Positions 10,799 through 20,925 of a stretch of 64,000 bases of DNA are shown piece by piece (position 1 is the stretch's first letter; each line of letters starts with the position of its first letter). The notes under the pieces are model-generated. The model was not told where the DNA came from, did no database searches, and was given only the letters and a program-made list of their open reading frames with translations. The DNA is from Microvelia longipes (taxonomy: Eukaryota > Arthropoda > Insecta > Hemiptera > Veliidae), in assembly GCA_018340805.1 (NCBI GenBank), contig JACMZG010001913.1, positions 40,220,557 through 40,284,556 of the forward strand, in the 5' to 3' direction. The position numbers and the translations under genes were made by a program.

Positions 10799-11204
10799 CA
10801 GTCTATCGTTTAGTTTAAAAATCTTGACAGGTCAGTTTAGACACCACTGATTCTTAAGAAAAAAAAGTCCCTGCAAGAAGGGAGCGGGAAAAAACTATGT
10901 AAACAAATCAGGATATTTTACTTGTATTTATTTTCTTGGCGATGTTTTTTTACATTTCTTTTGTGCAGTTTTTTTTAAAATATCATTTTTAAGATTAATT
11001 TGAAAGTAGTTTTCAAAACGAAATTAAAAGAAGAACCACAAACAAAATGCACGATTGCCGGGAAGAAGGTTTTTTCCCTGCAGCGGTTATTGTGGTAGGG
11101 ATTTTTTTTCTCTTTTTAAGTGAGAGGTTGGCAGCGGCTTCTCTGATTGTACAATCCCCAAAATACTTATGACCTTGGGGATTTTTAAACTAAACGATAG
11201 ACTG
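10799..11204. mobile_element. Tc1/mariner-like MITE, TA target site
   Basis: Ends CAGTCTATCGTTTAGTTTAA and the exact reverse complement at the right border form TIRs of about 30 bp. TA flanks both sides (10,797-10,798 and 11,205-11,206), as expected for Tc1/mariner movers. The 406-bp interior has no transposase. It contains GAAGGGAGCGGG near 10,878 and CCGGGAAGAAGG near 11,060. Confidence 0.82.
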
Positions 11205-11206
11205 TA

Positions 11207-11955
11207 GTTTGTTATCAGGTAGCTCGGATTGAGGATTTGGAGCAGTCAGTTACGCTTTGAAAATGGATAGTGGTTGAGCGGAGGACTGTACAAAATAAAA
11301 TATAGAATAGCGTAAGGGTACAAACGATACAAAATCTTACCTCGTTGCAGGATTCCTTTTGGTGTAGATGTAGCCAAGTTTTTGGGTGGTAAAGGGACTG
11401 TAGGAAAGGGATACTCTGCGCAGAGGTGAAAAGCTATTTTGAGCACTGTATTATGCAACGAATAAACTAATTTTGAGCGGTTAATATAAAACGAAATAGC
11501 GTTATTGAGCAAAACTAAACCAATAATTATAGCGTGGAAGCGTAATTTGAGGCGGCGTGTTACGTGCGTATGACTTTGGTAGACTGACTCGATCTAAGAA
11601 AAACTCCCTAGACCTGGTCAGTAAAGGGACAAATACCAATAAATAATGCATTTAACTACCATCTAGCAGCATCAATGCCAACTAAAATCAAAATTAAATT
11701 CAAAGCCCAACCAGATATGTTTAATGAAAATATGATGTCTTCCAAATGTATCGATTTAGATAAATAACAAAAAACCTTTTTATAGCTGGATTGTACAAAA
11801 GACATTCATTGTGCTTGATGCGAGCGCAGCGAGCAAAACAAAAAAAAAAAACACTTTTTGTCAATGGGGTTACTATTTTGTAGATTGGTGACATCTATGA
11901 TCGGATTGTTAAGTTACGTTATCTCCTTCTTTTGGTATCAGAAATAATGCAATTT
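11207..11955. other. Stretch with no recognised gene
   Basis: An 88-codon minus-strand frame (11,246-11,512) has no recognisable domain and no conserved neighbour; I treat it as chance. GCGAGCGCAGCGAGC occurs at 11,820. Confidence 0.4.
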
Positions 11956-11959
11956 TTAC

Positions 11960-12041
11960 AATGTCATATCAGACCAACCTCATTGGTTCTTCAACATTAT
12001 TTTCCCACGGTGTCAACTGATTACAACCGACTGCTATACTT
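11960..12041. mobile_element. TAM MITE, partial copy
   Basis: The right half of the TAM family: CATATCAGACCAACCTCATT, GGTTCTTCAACATTATTTTC and CCACGGTGTCAACTGATT, then TGCTATACT. Full copies are at 29,698 and 30,959. The left half is missing. Confidence 0.65.
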
Positions 12042-12753
12042 CAGCAAATATGGAATAATGAACTTACCTCAGAACAATTTTATAACATAACCTTTTTACT
12101 TTTTATCAATATATCGTAATATCATTGAAATCGAAAGGTAGATATTTGATATGAATACATCAGGCTATTAAATTAAGGATGAAGTATTGACGTCTCCTCT
12201 AAAAATATTGGCTGACGTCACAAGTATGTAAAGCCGGCTTGTAAATAAATGAAATTGTTTTGGCTGAATTTTGAATGAACCTTGATTATGTGATTGGTTT
12301 ATCCTCATATACAGGAAAAGTCGTTTACATATTTTTTGTTCACAAATTTGTATACATAAATAATTTTAATCACCACGGCAGGTTTCTGGATTCGACTGTT
12401 TTAAAATTATTTATTTTTTATTTTGTCTCATTTATACTGTAGGTATATCGGAAAAGTAGTTTGTATGCGAAAAAATCCGAAACGGGGATTTTACCCGAAT
12501 CAGGGTTACACAAATATAAGAACCCCGCGGACCCCCATATCAGATGAATGGAACTTAGCAACCCCCTATTCTACTTTTTAACCTCCACTCGCCCACATTA
12601 ATATGAAACTTACATTAATGCGTATCTTTCCAGGGTTAATGTTTTTCATTAAAAAAAATTATTTGAGACGAAAATTAGACATCGATTGAATAAGAATGAG
12701 TCTAAATAAAAGTGCTAAAATGATATCAATGTGTTAAACGAGGAATTATTATA
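12042..12753. other. Unassigned AT-rich stretch
   Basis: No gene. A TGACGTCA octamer occurs at 12,213. Otherwise featureless. Confidence 0.35.
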
Positions 12754-13039
12754 GGCCAAGAGCCCAGGGGTGTTTTGTTAATAAAAAGTGTAATGGCTAG
12801 AACCGGTCTCAATTTTTCGTAAATACCTTCCTGAACAAGGATCTGCAATTCTGCCGACTCGTATCGGATGGGTGTCCCAGGCAGAACCTTTGACCTCTAA
12901 AGTGCGTTCTGCCTGGGACACCCATCCGATACAAGTCGGCAGAATTGCAGATCCTTGTTCAGGAAGGTATTTACGAAAAATTGAGACCGGTTCCAGCAAT
13001 TACACTTTTTATTAACAAAACACCCCTGGGCTCTTGGTC
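12754..13039. mobile_element. Near-perfect foldback element
   Basis: Two arms of about 134 bp (12,754-12,887 and 12,906-13,039) are almost perfect reverse complements, with an 18-bp loop. Outer ends are GGCCAAGAGCCCAGGGG and CCCCTGGGCTCTTGGTC. Flanks TATTATA and TATTATT may be a TSD with one mismatch. The 73-codon open frame across it is a by-product of the palindrome. Few mismatches between the arms suggest a young insertion or ongoing arm homogenisation. Confidence 0.85.
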
Positions 13040-13392
13040 TATTATTTTGCAAGATGTCAAAAAATATAATCTTTATTTAAATGCAATTTAAATTAATAGT
13101 AATACCGCATTTTTAAAGGCAGTAATTTTGAGTTAAATTCGGGTTCAAAAAGATTTTCGTACCTTCAATAAATAAAATGTTATTTTACCATATCAAACAA
13201 TGGATTAAAAACATTTTTAGACCTCATTTTGACAAAAATTAACAGGAAAATAAACAAAAATTAACCTTGTTAAAATCTTAACTTTAAGACAAGTGTTTTT
13301 GAAAGTAACCTTCTTTTTAGTATCCGACCTAACCTAGTCTATTATGGCCATAAAAAGCCAGTTCCATGTCCATAGATTTTTATTAAATCTGA

Positions 13393-13500
13393 TTGAAACA
13401 ACGGAGGCGGGGCGGGGATGAGAGAGGAAACCCCCAAGAGGGGCGGAGAGGAGAGAGAAAAGACCCAAGTGAGGAAGGGGGGAGAAAAGAGAGAAATTAT
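13393..13500 (+). repeat. Polypurine (G/A-rich) tract
   Basis: About 100 bp of almost uninterrupted purines on the plus strand, with many GAGAG and GGGG words and a few C. Such tracts can form triplex DNA. No repeat unit is obvious. Confidence 0.7.
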
Positions 13501-15060
13501 TTAGGAAATAAATTTAAATTGTTATTTGAAACTCTAAAACTATATTTTTTACACTCAATATATTTCTGCATAGGTATCTATAATATTATGTATTCTATAA
13601 ACATTACTTTTTTTAAGTATAAAAAAACATTTATTTTCTATATGAAAGACATGTTGAAGCAGTTTCACTGTACAAAAATAATATACATTTACCATTAAAA
13701 ATATATTTATTGTGATAAAGTGCACGTCATTTCATTGCTCTCATAAACTTGTTTTATACATCGCTCTAAAATGGCATATTGCTTAAGTAGTTGTGCGCTT
13801 AGCTCACAATGCCTTACGATTTTATTCTTCCTAAAAGATTATAACAGTTATTTATGCACCAAGGGAATAAAGAATGTTATTGTTTCCTGAGACAAAGCCG
13901 AAGTATTTATATGTATAACTCCCGAGAAAGCCGAGGGAATCATAACTATTAAGGTAATTATTGCGAGGAAAAAAAATCTTACTCCCAAGGTGCATACAAG
14001 ATTCTATCTCCAGACTTTGACGTCATTTCATTAATGTTATATGTTTATTTTTATACGTTTTGTTATATTTTTCTTTAGTTGGACCCCGTCATAAATTTAG
14101 GAGTTCCCCCCTAAAAAAGTAAAAAATATTTTCAATGCTCCTAACAGCTTTTTTCTGTCTAAAACGGATTTTGAGCTTTATGCTTTAACGATGTGCGAGC
14201 GAAACTTTGCATATCGCGAGAACAATTTATTACATATTCAGTTAGACGACTAGCTAAATCTATTGAGAGAATTGGGCCACACTAATATATATATATACAC
14301 TAGGTTAAAGATTAGGAAGTCAAATCGTAAACTATTGTAAACAAGGCTTTATTAAATATGTGTGCACTTTACCCAGTCATTACAAACTTCTATAACAAAA
14401 CATTTATTAGGATCATACAAATATTATTTGCTATTAGTTGCAAGTACACTAATAAACCTATGAATCGTCTATATTCAAGAAACAAATTAAATTATCAGAA
14501 CCTGCACTAAATGCGAATGATACTAAACTGAAAATTGAAATTGTACTACCAAGGGAAAATGTTTTCCAAAAGCTTTGGAAAATATTTTGACACCAGGAGG
14601 ACTAAGTAAAAGCTGTGTAAATTAATTTAAAATTTATTTTTTAAATTAATGTAACTACGATACTGAGTCATTTAAATGATCCTATAATTCTATTTCTACT
14701 TAATTTATCGGCAATATAATTTATCTGAAAATTAAATTTATATCGGTTTAATGTAAACCACGTTTTAATAAATATGGTTGAAATTCTATTCTCAGGAATT
14801 TTCCAATTTATATTTTATTAACATAATGCCCCCCTCTCGTTTCAATACACGGACCAGGATTGAAAATATGTCTTCCCACATTTATCAGTTAAGTGATAAA
14901 GTTATTAAAATAATCCCTCCTTGAATGCAAATTGGTAATGTATTATACCATTTCAGCATTAAAAGCTTTAATTTTACTAAATAATATGTTAGCTTTACTG
15001 AAATTAGATGCTTATTCCATTTAAAGAGATAAGTCACAAATGAAATCTAATTTAGATTAA
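13501..15060. other. AT-rich stretch without recognised gene
   Basis: No coding signal. A TGACGTCA octamer occurs at 14,018. A small T-run and ATATAT patches are the only other features. Confidence 0.4.
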
Positions 15061-15079
15061 CTAATACATTCATTATATT

Positions 15080-15120
15080 CATACATACATACATACATAC
15101 ACACATACACACACACACAC

Positions 15121-15162
<42 letters not shown>

Positions 15163-15163
15163 A

Positions 15164-15219
<56 letters not shown>

Positions 15220-15226
15220 ATATTAT
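15080..15226. repeat. Compound microsatellite (ATAC)n-(AC)n-(AT)n
   Basis: CATA units pass into (CA)n from about 15,100 and then (AT)n from about 15,155 to 15,220. Confidence 0.9.
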
Positions 15227-15233
15227 CGAATCT

Positions 15234-15287
15234 TACAGTATATCGAACTTATTTTGAGTATATGTCAAAATAAGTTCGTTATACTGA
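15234..15287. repeat. Small hairpin with mariner-like ends
   Basis: TACAGTATATCGAACTTATT followed by TTGA is inverted after a 7-nt loop. The ends begin TACAGT, as in Tc1/mariner TIRs, so this may be a collapsed MITE or two abutting TIRs. Confidence 0.5.
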
Positions 15288-15299
15288 ATGTAATACAGT

Positions 15300-16180
15300 A
15301 CTTTTGACTATTTGCAACCTTGATTCAGAGTGGGGTCACCCTGAAGCAGACGAGTCTATATGAATATGAAGGGTACTCGTCTACCTGATAACTAAGTTCC
15401 TCAAGTTTGTTTGTTTAACTGCGTTTAATGAAATCTTTAGTCACTCTTATCTATTGGGTCTGAGACAGACCATATAAACCTATAGCTGTGGTTTCTTTCA
15501 GTCAAATATACATACTAGTCAGAGAGGGAGTTAAGAAAAAGTTTGTTAATCTAAAGAAATGCAAATTCTTGTCTCAAGATCAGTGGCATGACCTTGAAAG
15601 TCATTAATACATAACTGGGTTAAATATCTTAACATGAAGTAACTCTCCCTTCAAACCAAACATAGCGCTATCCTTGTAAAGCCTATGATAAATATAAAGC
15701 ATGTAAAGGGCAAATCATATAAGATTTAAGTTACGGCGCCATTGCTAGCTCTTAAGGGCTTAAAATATACAGAACTAAAATTTGAAGATACGTGTTTTCT
15801 TAGAGATTTATTAATTAGCTTGGAATCGAACATTTTTAAAGTTGTACATTTATATATTCCTTTTTTACCAGACCCCCTTTTCTTTATATTGATACTTTAC
15901 CTTTTTGCCACCAGAGTGGCCACACAGCGCTAGCGTCTGTCTTACGTGTTAAATACCAACTCTATTTAAGTCCGACACCCCTGATTATAATTGGAAACAG
16001 TAAGCACTCACAATATACACAAAATTTCCGATTTCTACTTCAGTTGTAAACAATACATATACTTGGTTATAAATACAGCGACACCCACTTTACCGCGTTT
16101 TTACTTGCAACAGAAAAATTGGATGACTAATATTTCAGTGTACCAATGAAAACTTAATAATTTCTTGTTTCTGATTTAAT
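15300..16180. other. AT-rich stretch without recognised gene
   Basis: No domain, splice-bounded frame or repeat landmark was found. The 63-codon frame at 15,742 has no recognisable features. Confidence 0.35.
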
Positions 16181-16187
16181 AATTTCT

Positions 16188-16765
16188 AGTTTATATCATT
16201 TAATACTACCAAGTTTTGCAAAACATGAATAGTTGACACAATATAATTGTGCGAGAGACACCTAGGAAATGTAACAAGCAAATGTAATGCTATACGTCTG
16301 GGAAATGTTCCATCATTCGATATTCGTCATGATGACTTGACATAATATCATGTCCTACTCTGTTTCGTTATATCTAACTCAGGAAGGTGTAGCATTGCAT
16401 TTGCTGGATACGTTCCCTAGGTGTCTATCGCACAATTATATTGTGTCAACTATTCATGTTTTGCAAAACTTGGTAGTATCAAATGATATATGTTTTGCTT
16501 GCCATGCATGATGGCGGTAAAAGAGCACCGTTCATGTCTTGTAAATACTTCACATGTATTCTTCGAAATTTCATTGGATTGAAAGGCAGAGTGAGTTCAG
16601 ACTCTGTCGCCGCCCTGATGAGTTAGACGTAACGAAACAGAGTGGGACATGACATTATGTCGAGCTATCAATGACGAATGTCGAATGATAGAACAGTTCC
16701 CAGATGTAGCATTGCATTCCTTAGGTGTCTCTCGCACAATTATATTGTGTTAATTTCTACTTTCT
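16188..16765. mobile_element. Compound foldback element with three copies of its terminal repeat
   Basis: A first palindrome (16,188-16,488) has arms of about 100 bp, sharing ACCAAGTTTTGCAAAACATG and GACACAATATAATTGTGCG. The inner part of its left arm plus loop (about 16,225-16,386) reappears inverted at 16,612-16,762, including GAAACAGAGTGGGACATGA and a third copy of the CGCACAATTATATTGTG end. The order suggests a nested or unequally duplicated foldback. There is no coding content. Confidence 0.75.
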
Positions 16766-16769
16766 TGAT

Positions 16770-17678
16770 TCTTGGTTAATAATTTTCTTGTTTTATGAAT
16801 TATATCTGATATCTAAATCATTTAGTATTTAAAAAAAGCACATGAGCTGTTTAAACTCTTCGCCAGTTTGCTATAACAGTTTGATTATTAACTCTCAAAC
16901 CCCCTAAAATCTTTTTACAAACCCCTGTGGGTTGGAGGACCACACTTTGCTTAACTCTGCCCTAAGCGATAAATTAAGACCTGTATTTGGTTGCATCAAA
17001 ATAAAAAGGTTTGAAAAAAATATTCATATCGCACTATGACTACAAAAAATGTATTCCGGGTGCTCAAGGGTTGACTAAATCAGATTAATCTAGTGTATTT
17101 TAACAGAGACAATCCTTTAAGATAGGGTTTAATGTTAATAAATAAATATACGATCATAAATCTTTTTGGCTCACTTCTTTTGACTTTTTGGTAGAAGATA
17201 TAAATGTACAACTTTAAATATTCTCGATTCAAAGTAAGTTTGGTTTAGGGCTTGCTAATTGACTAGTTTATTCATGGTCACTATAGTGGTCGTGTGAGGC
17301 GAATGAAACGTTGAAACTAGAGATAGATCTCCTAAAACTAGTTTCTGACACTCGAGAAGGTAAATTATGGAGCGTAATCAAAGTAGTTAAAGACATTTAA
17401 GTTAAAGGAAATAAGTCAACGAAGTTGTAGGGAAATTTCAGTCGACTTTGTAATTAGTCAAAAGTAAGATTAAGTAAAAATAAGATTCATCAAGTGAATC
17501 TTGGCGTGTTTAAAGTGATCTAAATAATCAGACAGCAACAACGATTCTAACTCGAATTATCTGGATACTGACTCTGAGGCATTACAGTGTAAAAAGTCCT
17601 TATATCTACACATAGAGACAAAGTTGTAACTTATTGACATGCCCTTGCATGTTTATGTATACGCCATTACACAAAAAT
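16770..17678. other. Stretch without recognised gene
   Basis: Contains GGGTTGGAGGACCACACTTTG at 16,929 and ordinary AT-rich sequence. Neither repeat nor coding signal is supported. Confidence 0.35.
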
Positions 17679-17686
17679 CACCTAGT

Positions 17687-18357
17687 TAAAGTGATATAGA
17701 AATTCATGCAATAGGGGTAGGGGCGGAGGGCACAGTGCTTCAACTCTTTGGAGTTGAGGTGGTCCTAAAACAGGGACTAGTTGGATGAACTACTGCACCG
17801 ATCGCTAATTTTTACCTTGTGCCACTGTTATCAATATTCTTATCAGTTTTAAACCGAGACGTCTATTTATGTTTATGAAGAATGTAAACAAGACTATTTT
17901 TAACTCATTTATGTACATTTTTATTCTTTTTAGTTGTTTATACGATTGTTTAGAGAATAGGATAAATGTTGCATCTTTTCATTAAAAGGATAAAAAACAC
18001 AATGAAAACGCAAATTATTTTTAGATTTCTGCAGATAATGGTTAACATTATATCAGGTCTAATTAAAAATAACACATATTTTTATTATATTTTATGAAAC
18101 TTTTAGATTTAAAATAATTAAGAAGCTACCATATTTAAAAATCACATTTAAATAATTTTAATCTTGCAAATAAAGAAATAATTATCCCTATATTATAATT
18201 TAGTATTAAAGGACAAGGTGAAGTAACCTGCTCCAGCGGAGAAACGGCAAACTAAAAACAGACCCGTCTTAAACACTTAAACAGCTTATTCCGGATGAGT
18301 TGGAACACTGTGTCCTCTAACCCCCCCCCATACTTTATGCTTTTCTACATCACTTTA
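17687..18357. mobile_element. HAT-M element copy 1
   Basis: A 671-bp element with inverted ends TAAAGTGATATAGAAATTCA and (reversed) TTTTCTACATCACTTTA. Subterminal CACAGTG and GGACAAGGT words occur at both ends, giving TIRs of about 140 bp. A perfect 8-bp TSD, CACCTAGT, lies at 17,679-17,686 and 18,358-18,365. The interior matches copy 2 in the opposite orientation. The TAAAG terminus fits the hAT consensus (Y-A-R-N-G). No transposase. Confidence 0.87.
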
Positions 18358-18677
18358 CACCTAGTTTTCTTATAAGAAAAAAAAAAAAAACACTAGTACT
18401 TTACTCTAAATCATGAAAAACTTAAAAAATAAATCAATCTTACAATTACAACTCTAAAATATCTAACATTTATTACATTTCATCATCTGTTAATATTAAC
18501 TAATATTTACAGCTGATTATTTACTTATTTATATAATATAAACATTGATTATTCTTACATATAAGGCGGGCATACAAAATGAGAAGGTGATCTTCTTTTT
18601 CTCTTTTTAATGACAGTAACTAAATATGTCAGTACTATCTTGTAATTAACAAAAGAATGTGATTTTACTTGTAAAAT

Positions 18678-18993
18678 CATAGAGATATATAATAGAGGGG
18701 GTATAGCCTATCTCAATACATTGAGAGTCCTGAAACATTATTTTGGGGCTCTCAGAGGCTCTGTGTAACCTCATTGAAACCTCTTCTAAGAGTAAGTTAA
18801 GATTATGAGAAATATTTTTTTTCGGCTTCCTGCATATTGTTTGTATTTTGATTTATACTTTTTAGCATTCTACTACATAATTCACTGTAATTTTGCTCAG
18901 TTCATTTGATTATTGATAGTTGAAGGTGGTCAGGTTATTTTTTTGATGTTTAAAATTCAACTAACAGGGCCCCTCTAGTAATATATATCAATG
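18678..18993. mobile_element. MITE-1 copy c
   Basis: Opposite orientation to copy a. Left end CATAGAGATATATAATAGAG, right end CTAGTAATATATATCAATG. A perfect TSD, TGTAAAAT, lies at 18,670-18,677 and 18,994-19,001. It directly abuts copy d and shares the TSD with it. Confidence 0.85.
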
Positions 18994-19001
18994 TGTAAAA
19001 T

Positions 19002-19606
19002 CATAGAAATACATTACAAGAGGGGCACTATTGGTTGAATTTCAAAACATCAAAAAAGTAACAAGTAACACCTTCGATTATCAGAACAAAATTAGAGTAA
19101 CTTATATAACATAAATTTAAAATACAAAACAAAACACAACTAATGTGTGAAAAACAGACGACATTTGATTTATTATAACCTTAACTCACTCTTAGAGAGG
19201 CTTCAATAAGGTTACACAGACCCCTGAGAGCCCCAAAGACATAGAGATATTATTACTAGAAGGGCCGTTTATGTTTAATTTTGAATCATCGAAAAAGTAA
19301 CCTGACCGCATTCGCTTATAATATAATCAGATAATTAGTACAAAATTACAAAAACTTATATAGTAGAATGTTAAAAATACAAATCAAAACCCAAACAAAG
19401 TGTGTGTAGCCGAAAACAATTGATTTATTATAACCTTAACTCATTCTTGAAGGAGGTTTCAATAAGGTTACACAGAGCCCCAAAATTATGTTTCAGGACT
19501 TTTAATGAATTGAGATAGGCTATGCCCCCTCTAGTATATATCTCTATGCGTAGAGATGTTTCAGGTCTCTCAATGTATCAAGAGATCTCTCTAGTATGTC
19601 TCTATT
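19002..19606. mobile_element. MITE-1 copy d, split by copy e
   Basis: Starts CATAGAAATACATTACAAG at 19,002 and resumes after copy e with AGATGTTTCAGGTCTCTC at 19,553, ending TCTCTATT at 19,606. The flank AGTAAAAT (19,607-19,614) pairs with TGTAAAAT on the left (one mismatch). Copies c, d and e thus form a nested cluster. Confidence 0.75.
19240..19548. mobile_element. MITE-1 copy e, inserted in copy d
   Basis: Complete 309-bp copy, CATAGAGATATTATTACTAG to ATATATCTCTATG. The flanks CCCAAAGA and CGTAGAGA are a poor 8-bp match (5 of 8), so the TSD is decayed or the insertion was imprecise. Confidence 0.8.
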
Positions 19607-19614
19607 AGTAAAAT

Positions 19615-20395
19615 TATCAGATTAGGTTATCACAGGTCCGATTACGCCACTGAATCATGTGACCTGTGGATTCTAAGCCTTCGCCTTATTTATAGTCTCA
19701 CACATAATATACATACATATATAATTATAATTTTATACAAACTTATTTTTCTGATTCACGTATTTCTTTACACTGTATTTATTTGTTACTTATTTTTATT
19801 TATTTACAATCAAAATTTATTTACTTTTTTTTAAACAAATATTGATTATTCTCATGTATATACTTCTTTACAAAAATTGATTATTTATTTCTTATAGACA
19901 TCTAGTACCCGTATATTATGATTAAATTACAAAGGAACTTGTATTTAATTATTATTATATCAAATTGACAATGTTCTAATTCACAACAGCTGTTCGAGAG
20001 ATAGTCAAATCAGCTGACTCGTGTCATGTGCCATAACTAAATAAATGTACTGTGAAACACACAGAGATATAACTGAAACAGGCCGTTCAGTATAACAGGA
20101 GATGTTTGAAACAAACTAACTTGCTCTTCTAGAACAAGGATACGAGGACTTGGGAAAACACAAGGGAAGATATTTCAATCATCCCAGTAAAATTAGATGG
20201 GACTGTTTTTCCTCTAGTAAACCAACCCCTATGACTTCTATGATCTGAACTCACTGAATCTCTATTAACTTATATATTTAGTAATCAAAACAAATTTTTT
20301 ATAAAAAAAAAACTTAAAAAGTTAGGGAAAAGAAATTAAGATGAAATTGTAGTAATAATTTAACCGAGGGTTCCAGTACGTTGTACTGTAAATAA
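19615..20395. other. AT-rich stretch without recognised gene
   Basis: Low-complexity A/T. Nothing supported. Confidence 0.35.
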
Positions 20396-20429
20396 TGTGG
20401 TTTTTTCTTATTAAGAAAGAAATATTCAA

Positions 20430-20685
20430 GTCTTTTGGTATTCCTTTTTATTAATAATGAAATTCCCTAGTCTATAATGTTGTTAGATTGACAAAGGAAT
20501 ATCTTAGTCTATTGATAATTCTTTGAATTCACAAAGAAATATCAGTAGACTAAGATATTCCTTTGTACTGACGAAGGAATATCTTAGTCTTTTGATAATT
20601 TTTGAATTCACAAAGGAATATCAGTAGACTAAGTGACAAAGGAATATTGAATGACTAGGATTGACTACGTATTGACAAAGAAAAA
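20430..20685. repeat. Palindromic repeat cluster, GGAATATCTTAGTC type
   Basis: The words ACAAAGGAATATCTTAGTCT and its inverse GACTAAGATATTCCTTTG alternate with TTGATAATTCTTTGAATTC spacers for about 250 bp. A second cluster is at 24,505-24,690, and a half-unit at 23,116-23,140 resumes after the hAT/LINE composite. This is the local host repeat into which the hAT element inserted. Confidence 0.75.
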
Positions 20686-20837
20686 TCCTAGTCCAGTGAT
20701 TCTTAGCCTGGAGACCTTAACCTGGCTGAGGTAAAGGACTGGAGAATAGACTAGGGGTGGGGCGACATTATTTAGAAAAATAACAATTATTATCATTATT
20801 TTTGAATTTTTTCAAGTAATAAAATAAATAAATAATA

Positions 20838-20842
20838 ATAAT

Positions 20843-20912
<70 letters not shown>
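20838..20912. repeat. (TAA)n/(AT)n microsatellite
   Basis: AATAATAAT followed by two (AT)n blocks, directly before the LINE 5' truncation point. Confidence 0.9.
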
Positions 20913-20914
<2 letters not shown>

Positions 20915-20925
20915 CATACACATTA

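Noticed and set aside
12778..12999. Minus-strand frame of 73 codons with mirrored peptide text
   Set aside because: It is produced by the palindromic foldback.
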